From Streptomyces iranensis (GTDB lineage: Bacteria > Actinomycetota > Actinomycetes > Streptomycetales > Streptomycetaceae), in the NCBI RefSeq assembly GCF_017874715.1, contig NZ_JAGGLR010000022.1:1-64000 (forward strand): a stretch of DNA of 64,000 nt, in the 5' to 3' direction. This document shows positions 17,647-23,320 of the stretch, one piece after another (the stretch's first letter is position 1; each line of letters begins with the position of its first letter). Under the pieces are notes generated by a model that did no database searches, had not been told where the DNA came from, and saw only the letters and a list, made by a program, of their open reading frames with translations. The position numbers and the translations under genes are program-made.

Positions 17647-19692
17647 TCACGCCGCGCGCAGCCGACGAGAGGGGGACCGCACCAGGTGGTCGGGCAGGAC
17701 CTGGGCGACCTCCAGCGCATGCATGGCCAGCACCAGGTCATGCGTGTGTCCGGGGGTTCCCAGGAGGCGGCAGTTGAGCAGGCTCTCGGCCGCGCGGAGA
17801 TGGTTGCGGACCGTCTTCAGATGGACGCCGACCTTCTGCGCGGTCTGTTCCACGTTGCCGCCGCAGGCCACCCACGCCGCCAGCGTCCGCCGTAGCTCTC
17901 TGCGATCCGCGTCGAGACGTCCGAGGTAGATCCGGGCCCATTCCTGGGCGCCATCGTCCGCCAGCAGATCGCCGAGGCTTCGCTCACCGGACACGGTGTT
18001 GGCCGTATGAGCCGTATGGGCTGTGCGGGTCGTATGGGCTGTACGGGCCGTATGGGGCCCATGGGGAGGCAAGGCCCGGAGCTCCAGCGCGAGGCTGAGC
18101 ACGGCCCGGTCGGGCAGGCAGGTGAGATCCAGGGCGAGGAGCTCACTGACTTTCGCGATGCGCGCTGCCACCGTGTTGCGATGAGAGCCGGTGGCCTTCG
18201 CCACATCGAGACGGGAGAACCGCAGCGACAGATCGATCGTTCGCAGAATGCTCTCCCGTACGGTCGGGGCGAGGGCGTCGAGCGGGCGGAGGAAAGCCTC
18301 TGCCCACGCCTGGCCGGCGCCCGGGTCGAGGAAGAAGGACAGGCCGGGTTCCTGCCGGGCCGCCGTCACCAGCTTCTCCTGACTGTTCCCCGCCATGGCG
18401 AGGGCCCGATGCGCCTCTTGGTGTGCCTCCTCGAGGTTCGCCAGCGGCTTGGGGTGGCTGGCGCCCATCCGGAGCCCCGGAACGTCGGCCACCAGGTCGT
18501 GCAGCCGCTGGACGACACTCGTCCCGCGATCCTCACCGGGCGAGGGCGAGGGCGAGGGCGAGGGCGAGGGCGAGGGCGAGGGCGAGGGCGAGGAGGAGGG
18601 CGGCCACTCGGGTGTGACGACGAAGAGCTGATCGGAACGGAACGGCGAACGGACGACCAGAGCCTGCTGCCGCAGTGCGTTCTCCAGCTTGGAGGTCGTG
18701 GCGTTCAGCTCCCACTCACCACAGGTGATGAGGTGCACCCTGACCTGATCGGCGGAGAACAGCCCGGGGTACAGGGACTGACCGATCTCCTGGGCGAGTT
18801 GGGTGAGACCGTTCAGCGCCAGATGGAGCACCGCGGCCCGCATCGAGCTCATGGTCTGCTGCAGCCGGTACTGGTCGCTGTCCATCTCCTCCGCGCGTAT
18901 CAGCAGGCTCAGCAGCACGGTGGAGCGCGCGATGATCTTCTCGGTGGACTCGTTGAAGTCCTGGTCGCGCACCACGATGAGAACCATATGGGGTGGGTGA
19001 TAGCCGATCGAGTAGAGCCGCACGCTGTGCTTGCCATGGTTGATGGACGCGGCTCCCACTTCCCCGCCCACGATGCGTGCCACCATGGCGGCCGGCGGTT
19101 CCACCAGCGGGCCCCCCGCGCTCAATTCGGACGTCAGTACGGCCTTGTGCGGGTCGACCAGGCGCACCGACCCCTCCACCGCCTTGGCCAGCCGGTCGAG
19201 CAGGGTCTGCAGTCTGTGGTGCCCCCGCCTCCCCGGCCGCCGTATCTGGTCCAGCATCTCCTCCAGCTGCTGAGCGCGGTCCTCGTACTCCCGCAGTCGC
19301 TCACGGCTGACGACCTGCGCCACCTCCGATCCGCACAGCTCCTCGCTGCCGACGAGCAGTGGCACACCGTGTTTCCTGGCATTCACCAGTACGGTCTCGG
19401 GCACGTCCTGCGGAGTGGTGCGCATGATCGCAAGTCCCGCCGCCCCGCTGCGCGCCAGGATGCGGATCCGGTGCTCGGCGGCGGCCGGATTGGTCAGCCA
19501 CGGCTGATCAGACGCCACCATGACCAGCAGATCGCGCAGCCCGGTGTCCAGGAGCCGAATGTTCCTCTCCGACTCCGGATCGGACAGCCAGACACCCAGC
19601 ACCGTGCGGGTCCGGAAGGAGTTGCGGTCGACAGCATCAAGGAAACGCAGCCCTAAGGCCGGTTTTTCGCATAGTGAACCCAAACTTGGCAC
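17647..19692 (-). CDS. PucR-family transcriptional regulator with two helix-turn-helix regions
   Basis: About 681 residues. The N-terminal 120 or so residues (VPSLGSLCEKPALGLRFLD through ARKHGVPLLV) resemble the PucR sensor domain. The C-terminus has GGNVEQTAQKVGVHLKTVRNHL, the PucR-type HTH, near residues 609-639. A second HTH-like region, RLDVAKATGSHRNTVAARI, lies near 493-520. Between the sensor and DNA-binding parts is a run of nine Ser-Pro units (about 366-384). The two HTHs are joined by a His/Thr/Ala-rich repeat. GTG 19692 is chosen because homology begins there and GGGGG lies about 5 nt upstream. The ORF can be extended to ATG 19875, but that part looks non-coding and overlaps the small ORF. 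It ends 42 bp from the NRPS stop, in convergent orientation. A role as cluster activator is inferred from position. Confidence 0.85.
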   Translation of the reverse strand: MPSLGSLCEKPALGLRFLDAVDRNSFRTRTVLGVWLSDPESERNIRLLDTGLRDLLVMVASDQPWLTNPAAAEHRIRILARSGAAGLAIMRTTPQDVPETVLVNARKHGVPLLVGSEELCGSEVAQVVSRERLREYEDRAQQLEEMLDQIRRPGRRGHHRLQTLLDRLAKAVEGSVRLVDPHKAVLTSELSAGGPLVEPPAAMVARIVGGEVGAASINHGKHSVRLYSIGYHPPHMVLIVVRDQDFNESTEKIIARSTVLLSLLIRAEEMDSDQYRLQQTMSSMRAAVLHLALNGLTQLAQEIGQSLYPGLFSADQVRVHLITCGEWELNATTSKLENALRQQALVVRSPFRSDQLFVVTPEWPPSSSPSPSPSPSPSPSPSPSPGEDRGTSVVQRLHDLVADVPGLRMGASHPKPLANLEEAHQEAHRALAMAGNSQEKLVTAARQEPGLSFFLDPGAGQAWAEAFLRPLDALAPTVRESILRTIDLSLRFSRLDVAKATGSHRNTVAARIAKVSELLALDLTCLPDRAVLSLALELRALPPHGPHTARTAHTTRTAHTAHTANTVSGERSLGDLLADDGAQEWARIYLGRLDADRRELRRTLAAWVACGGNVEQTAQKVGVHLKTVRNHLRAAESLLNCRLLGTPGHTHDLVLAMHALEVAQVLPDHLVRSPSRRLRAA
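18002..18064 (-). repeat. 9-bp coding repeat linking the two HTH regions
   Basis: About seven 9-bp units related to GCCGTATGG run from 18002 to 18064 on the plus strand. On the coding strand they give an interdomain linker of TARTAHT-type units. Similar CCGTACG-rich sequence occurs at 20165-20239. Confidence 0.85.
18538..18591 (-). repeat. Hexanucleotide repeat encoding (Ser-Pro)9
   Basis: Nine perfect copies of GGGCGA on the plus strand encode nine Ser-Pro dipeptides on the minus strand inside the regulator. Copy number changes would keep the reading frame and alter linker length in two-residue steps. Confidence 0.97.
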
Positions 19693-19829
19693 CGATGCCC
19701 CCGTGACGAAGATGTTCAATGGTCCATGAAAGGTGCTGCACCGCAGCAGGAAGTGATGCGCCGCAGCAGTGATGCGAGAGCGCACACGCAGGATGAGACG
19801 CGCGGCGGACGTCGCGCTGAAGGCGCTGC

Positions 19830-20012
19830 TCAGGCCTGAGAATGCCCGGACGCCGACCCCGACGGCCAGATGCACGGCGGCATGGCCGACATGATGCCGA
19901 AAGCCGCGCCGGCGAACTTCCGTAAGGTCCGCCCGACAGCCACTGGTCCCTGGCTGTGGCGGAAAAGGGCCGCCTTCATCTCTGGTGAGACTTCATTACT
20001 GGCACTGCACAT
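19830..20012 (-). CDS. Putative small protein of 60 residues, unknown function
   Basis: The ORF begins MCSASNEVSPEMKAALFRHS and ends SGSASGHSQA. Its ATG at 20012 has a textbook ribosome binding site, GGGGAGG at 8 nt, one of the best in the window. That is the main reason to think it is translated. The middle part is basic (VGRTLRKF) and then hydrophobic (AGAAFGIMSAM), ending in a Pro/Cys/Trp stretch (PPCIWP). I do not recognise the family. It lies upstream of the PucR gene on the same strand, 137 bp before the chosen GTG, and downstream of the P450 terminator. It could be a leader peptide, a small regulator or a decayed gene remnant. A 12-bp palindrome (19829-19840) covers its stop codon. Confidence 0.5.
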   Translation of the reverse strand: MCSASNEVSPEMKAALFRHSQGPVAVGRTLRKFAGAAFGIMSAMPPCIWPSGSASGHSQA

Positions 20013-20090
20013 CGCAGCAACCTCCCCGTTAACGCAGCCCCGACATCATTCTGCCGTCCCGCGCGGCCTCGGCGCCGTCTCAAGATCCGA

Positions 20091-20108
20091 GTGGCACTGT
20101 CCTGCCAC
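20091..20108. promoter_or_regulatory. 18-bp inverted repeat, site 1
   Basis: GTGGCACTGTCCTGCCAC has 6-bp arms (GTGGCA/TGCCAC) around a 6-bp spacer. It lies 78 bp upstream of the small ORF start. Site 2 at 21959-21976 has the same core, but the outer base pair is A-T instead of G-C, so the symmetry is kept while the sequence changes. Confidence 0.65.
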
Positions 20109-20164
20109 CGGCCAGGTATGCCCGTGGATGCGCGGATGATCAGGGATCGAACGCTCCCGCGGCG

Positions 20165-20239
20165 CCGTACGCGCTGTATGGGCCGTACGCACGCCGTACG
20201 CCGTACGCACGCCGTACGTACTCGGGCGGCCGCCGTACG
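20165..20239. repeat. Cluster of six CCGTACG motifs
   Basis: CCGTACG occurs at 20165, 20183, 20194, 20201, 20212 and 20233, with spacings of 18, 11, 7, 11 and 21 bp. Each contains the palindrome CGTACG. The cluster lies downstream of the P450 terminator and upstream of the small ORF. It resembles the 9-bp repeat inside the regulator gene. Confidence 0.8.
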
Positions 20240-20286
20240 CACTGGGCGTGGGCGGCAGGCGGCCTGGCGACCTGTCGGCATGAAGA

Positions 20287-20331
20287 AGGCGCCCCGGGCG
20301 CGCCCGCGGACGGGCTCTCGCCGGGGCGCCT
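20287..20331 (-). terminator. Hairpin terminator after the P450 gene
   Basis: GGCGCCCCGG (20288-20297) and CCGGGGCGCC (20321-20330) are perfectly complementary, and one further A-T pair flanks them. The result is an 11-bp GC-rich stem with a 23-nt loop, starting about 24 bp past the P450 stop. There is no clear T-run, as is common in Streptomyces terminators. Confidence 0.75.
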
Positions 20332-20353
20332 GTTCAGGCTCCTCGTGCGTCGG

Positions 20354-21562
20354 TCACCAGGCCACGGGCAGCGAGGTGAGCCCTCCTGTCAGCACATTGT
20401 TCCTGGACGCCAGTTCGTCGATCGGCACCGCGAGTCGCAGCCCGGGAAGGCGGGCGAACAGCGTCTGGTACAGCACGTCCAGCATGACGCGGACCAGCGG
20501 GGCGCCAATGCAGTAGTGCAGGCCGTAGGCGAGCGTCATATGCGGGTTCTCGCTCCGCGTGATGTCGAAGCGCTCCGGCTCCCGGAAGACGCGGGGGTCA
20601 CGGTTGGCCGTCTGCGGGCTCAGCGCGATCAGATCCCCTTCGGAGATCCGCGTCCCCTTGTACTCGAAATCCGTCCGCGCGTACCTGGTGATGCAGGCAT
20701 CCGAGGCCGGTGCGAACCGCAGGATCTCTTCCACGGCACGGGGGGCCAGGCCGGGATCCGCCTCCAGCAGCGCCCGCTGCTCCGGATTCCGCAGGAACAG
20801 CAGGGTGCCGTAGTCGGTGAACGACACACTGGTCTCGAAACCGGCGATGATCAGCGTCGATACGTACGTCTGAATGGCGTCGTCCGGCGGGAATCCCGTC
20901 TCCTGCTGCTTGAGGACCAGGTCGGTGATGACGTCGTCGGCCGGTTCGGCGCGTTTGAGCTCGATGAACTTCGCGATGTACTCACGCATTTCCAGCATGG
21001 CCGTGACGGCGAGCTGCTGGTCGCTGGTGTGGAAGGTGCCTTGCGACCAGGTACCGAGCTGCTCACGGTCGGCGAAGGGGATGCCCAGCAGTTCGCTGAT
21101 GACAAACACCGGAAGTCGCTTCGCGATCTCCTGGTGGAAGTCGGCCGGCTGCGGAAGCTCCTGGAATCGGCTCAGCAGCTCGTCCACCGTCCGCTGGATC
21201 CGCGGCCGCAGGGAACGCATCCGCTGGGCACTGAACGACGGAATCAGCACCTGCCGTGCCTTGGTGTGGTCGACGACCTCGGTTTCGAACTCGCCCCGCG
21301 GGCCGCCGAGAATGACCGCCGCGCTGTAGCGCGGTGCGTTCGGTGGATCGAAATGCGAGCGGCCCAAACGCGCGTCGGAGATGAGCTTCTTCACATCCTC
21401 ATGCCGGGTGACCAGCCACGCCGGATCGCCGACAGGGGTCAGGACCTTGACGATGGGATCGTTCTCCCGCAGCTCGGCGAACCGGGGCGGCAACTCCATC
21501 AGACCGGCTTGGTCGAAGGGCAGGCGCGGAATGCTCTCATCGGTGCTCTCGGCGGCAGACAT
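20354..21562 (-). CDS. Cytochrome P450 monooxygenase
   Basis: A 402-residue soluble bacterial class I P450, the usual length. Visible landmarks are HxxxR in helix C (H99-R103), the I-helix AGFETS (240-245) with the acid-alcohol pair E243-T244, ExxR (E279-R282), and the heme-ligand segment LAYGLHYCIG with Cys351. The usual FxxGxHxC signature carries Leu344 instead of Phe, and Ala345 where Gly is common. ATG 21562 has AGGAG 8 nt upstream. The ferredoxin gene lies 45 bp upstream on the same strand, so the two should be co-transcribed and form a redox pair. A tailoring oxidation of the polyketide or peptide, or of a carrier-bound amino acid, is likely; the site cannot be deduced. Confidence 0.95.
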   Translation of the reverse strand: MSAAESTDESIPRLPFDQAGLMELPPRFAELRENDPIVKVLTPVGDPAWLVTRHEDVKKLISDARLGRSHFDPPNAPRYSAAVILGGPRGEFETEVVDHTKARQVLIPSFSAQRMRSLRPRIQRTVDELLSRFQELPQPADFHQEIAKRLPVFVISELLGIPFADREQLGTWSQGTFHTSDQQLAVTAMLEMREYIAKFIELKRAEPADDVITDLVLKQQETGFPPDDAIQTYVSTLIIAGFETSVSFTDYGTLLFLRNPEQRALLEADPGLAPRAVEEILRFAPASDACITRYARTDFEYKGTRISEGDLIALSPQTANRDPRVFREPERFDITRSENPHMTLAYGLHYCIGAPLVRVMLDVLYQTLFARLPGLRLAVPIDELASRNNVLTGGLTSLPVAW

Positions 21563-21607
21563 GCGATGGTCTCCTATTCGGCACGGGCTCTCTTGACGCG
21601 GGCCTGT

Positions 21608-21847
21608 CTACGGTTGCTCGATGACGTGGATGCACTGCCCCGGGCACTCGTAGGCCGCCGTATCGACAGCGTCCTGGTCCTCATCGGGGACATTCGCCTG
21701 ACATGTCTCGCCGCCCGGTTGGTCCAGCAGCTGACCGTTTTGGCGCACATAGGCGAGACTGTCGTCCGCGATTGAGAACACGCGCGGTGCGGTTTCCTCG
21801 CACTGTCTGCTGTTGAGGCATCTGCTCTGGTCGATCCACACCTTCAT
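21608..21847 (-). CDS. [3Fe-4S]-type ferredoxin
   Basis: A 79-residue electron carrier beginning MKVWIDQSRCLNSRQC. Cluster ligands are probably Cys10, Cys16 (C-x5-C) and Cys68 in ECPGQC, the pattern of small actinomycete ferredoxins that serve P450s. Two extra cysteines (Cys49 and Cys72) are present. The ATG at 21847 is chosen because the conserved start MKVxxD lies there and a GGGAAG ribosome binding site sits about 8 nt upstream. A longer in-frame extension to 22183 is low-complexity, repeat-derived sequence. It is the first gene of a two-gene unit with the P450. No ferredoxin reductase is in the window, so a housekeeping one would be needed. Confidence 0.93.
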   Translation of the reverse strand: MKVWIDQSRCLNSRQCEETAPRVFSIADDSLAYVRQNGQLLDQPGGETCQANVPDEDQDAVDTAAYECPGQCIHVIEQP

Positions 21848-21958
21848 GGCGCTTCTTCCCTGCTCAATGCTGCTCGATCTCCCAGTGGCGCACCGTTCAC
21901 TCAACGGGCCCCTCCATGCTGCCGTGTGTCCGGCCGTGGCAACGCATGCACAAGCCAA

Positions 21959-21976
21959 ATGGCACTCTCCTGCCAT
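21959..21976. promoter_or_regulatory. 18-bp inverted repeat, site 2
   Basis: ATGGCACTCTCCTGCCAT has 6-bp arms (ATGGCA/TGCCAT), 111 bp upstream of the ferredoxin ATG. It differs from site 1 (20091-20108) at the outer pair and one spacer base only. The paired change at the ends points to selection for dyad symmetry, as expected for an operator bound by a dimer. Confidence 0.65.
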
Positions 21977-22018
21977 CGCCCGTGAGGCGTCATACGCCGG
22001 GAAAACCGTTGAATTCGG

Positions 22019-22066
22019 CCTATCCAGTCCCCTATCCGATCCCCTGTCCGGACCTCTATCCGAACC
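22019..22066. repeat. Four 12-bp tandem repeats
   Basis: CCTATCCAGTCC, CCTATCCGATCC, CCTGTCCGGACC and TCTATCCGAACC follow each other without gaps. Several units contain small palindromes such as TCCGGA. The array abuts the 14-bp array to its right. Confidence 0.85.
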
Positions 22067-22073
22067 CAAGGAA

Positions 22074-22137
22074 GGGCGCCCGGGGAAAGGCGCCCGGGGA
22101 AGGGCGCCTGGGGAAGGGCGCCCGAGGAAGGGGGCCC
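22074..22137. repeat. 14-bp tandem repeats containing GGGCGCCC
   Basis: Units close to GGGCGCCCGGGGAA start at 22074, 22088, 22102, 22116 and 22130 (the last partial), an exact 14-bp step. GGGCGCCC is itself palindromic. Either strand could form hairpins or offer repeated protein sites. Confidence 0.9.
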
Positions 22138-22405
22138 GAACCGCTCGCGGCACCGCGCCCGCATGGCTGTGTCCGCTGGTCACGACCGTCCGTGCCCCAT
22201 GCGGCTGTGCATCGGTGCCATGGCCACCAGTTGGCCTGTGCAGAGATGACCCTTTCTCTGGTCGGCGGATGGCTTGTAGCGTCGAAAATGTTTTTGGGCG
22301 GAGGCTGCGAAGCGGGGGTGGGTCCGTTCATCCGAGCCCTTTCGGCTACCGGCATCGGGTACCACCGTGCGGTCGCCGGAACCGGTCATTGAAGGGATGG
22401 AGTAC

Positions 22406-23158
22406 GTGGGTGCAGCCGAGGTACGCCCTGGGCGTTGGCTTCGCCGCTTTCGGAGAGGCGAGTCTCCTGAAGACGTCCGACTGATCTGTTTTCCTCATGC
22501 GGGTGGCGCCGCCACCTTCTTCTTTCCCTTCGCAAGAGGGCTGAACGTATCGGCGGAAGTCCTGGCCGTTCAGTATCCGGGAAGGCAGGACCGTCACCGG
22601 GACGCGTGCATAGACAGCGTCGAGGAAATGGCCGACCTCATCTTCGAGGATGTGCGGGCCCTCGACGATCGTCCGCTGGCCTTCTTCGGGCATAGTATGG
22701 GCGCGGTGCTGGCATTCGAGGTGACGCGACGCCTCGAAGAGAAGGACGGGATAAGCCCGCGGTGGCTGTTCGCATCGGCTCGCCCGGCTCCCTCACGACA
22801 CCGTGACGAGAAGCTGCGGACGGACGATGCCCAGCTCATAGCGGACCTCAGGGCGCTGAACGGTCCGAACTCCGGGATCTTCGCCGATGAGGATGCCCTC
22901 CGCGTCATCCTGCCCGCCATACGCAGCGACTACAAGGCGATCGAAGGCTATGTGGTTACTCCCGACACCAGGGTCACCTGCCCTATCTCCACGGTTATCG
23001 GTGTCTCCGATGAGCGAGTGACCTCGGATGAGGCGGAGGACTGGGGAAAACACACCACCGGGGATTTCGAGCTGATGGTCTTCCCGGGCGGCCACTTCTA
23101 CCTCACTGAGCAGCTACCCGATGTCGCCCGTTTCGTCGCGGAGCGCATCTCTCAGTGA
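22406..23158 (+). CDS. Type II (editing) thioesterase
   Basis: About 250 residues, typical for discrete thioesterases of PKS/NRPS clusters, which remove aberrant acyl groups from carrier proteins. It has the early motif CFPHAGG, the nucleophile elbow GHSMG (Ser97), Asp202 in SDERV and His230 in GGHFYL. The start is ambiguous. GAAGGG ends directly before ATG 22397, too close to serve it, but stands 9 nt before GTG 22406, so GTG 22406 is preferred; an in-frame GTG at 22367 has no ribosome binding site. It lies 162 bp upstream of the first PKS gene, on the same strand, and could share its transcript. Unlike the thioesterase at the end of the NRPS it is a free-standing protein. Confidence 0.93.
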   Translation: MGAAEVRPGRWLRRFRRGESPEDVRLICFPHAGGAATFFFPFARGLNVSAEVLAVQYPGRQDRHRDACIDSVEEMADLIFEDVRALDDRPLAFFGHSMGAVLAFEVTRRLEEKDGISPRWLFASARPAPSRHRDEKLRTDDAQLIADLRALNGPNSGIFADEDALRVILPAIRSDYKAIEGYVVTPDTRVTCPISTVIGVSDERVTSDEAEDWGKHTTGDFELMVFPGGHFYLTEQLPDVARFVAERISQ

Positions 23159-23170
23159 ACAAATTCGGTG

Positions 23171-23186
23171 AATCAGGCACCTGATT
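23171..23186. promoter_or_regulatory. Near-perfect 16-bp palindrome upstream of PKS genes
   Basis: AATCAGGCACCTGATT is AATCAGG and CCTGATT around a central CA. It lies 134 bp upstream of the chosen GTG of the first PKS gene, just after the thioesterase stop. It contains AGGCACCT, also found at 736-743 in the palindrome upstream of the large NRPS. A binding site is more likely than a terminator because the loop would be only two bases. Confidence 0.45.
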
Positions 23187-23320
23187 GAGGTCGGAGTCCA
23201 GCTGTTCCGACCCTTTTGGCACGACCCCTTGAGAGCCCGTAGGCCGGTTTCCGGCTGGACGACCGGCGGGCTGTCCACATCTGATATGGCGTAATTCCGT
23301 TGGCGTTGGAAGGGTTTGCT

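Larger units (their letters stand above)
20013..20353. promoter_or_regulatory. Intergenic region between P450 end and small ORF
   Basis: No gene is supported here. From right to left it contains the P450 terminator hairpin (20287-20331), six CCGTACG copies (20165-20239) and an 18-bp inverted repeat (20091-20108). It must hold the promoter for the small ORF and the regulator gene. Confidence 0.6.
21848..22405. promoter_or_regulatory. Divergent intergenic region, ferredoxin / type II thioesterase
   Basis: About 560 bp with no supported gene. It contains inverted-repeat site 2 (21959-21976), a 12-bp tandem array (22019-22066), a 14-bp tandem array (22074-22137) and a less GC-rich patch (GTCGAAAATGTTTTT, about 22281-22295) that could be near the thioesterase promoter. 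Confidence 0.6.

Noticed and set aside
19693..19875. N-terminal extension of the PucR regulator to ATG 19875
   Set aside because: No family similarity; it overlaps the small ORF with a better ribosome binding site, and sensor-domain similarity starts at the downstream GTG.
20091..20108. Sigma-54-like (-24/-12) promoter resemblance of TGGCAC...TGCCA
   Set aside because: The spacing between the GG and GC elements is off by one and Streptomyces-type bacteria lack sigma-54; the dyad symmetry is a better explanation.
19870..20139. Plus-strand 89-residue ORF across the small-ORF region
   Set aside because: No ribosome binding site or recognisable composition; the minus-strand ORF has the stronger signals.
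21848..22183. N-terminal extension of the ferredoxin
   Set aside because: It translates the tandem repeats into low-complexity Pro/Gly/Arg sequence, and the 79-residue form already has the full family length.
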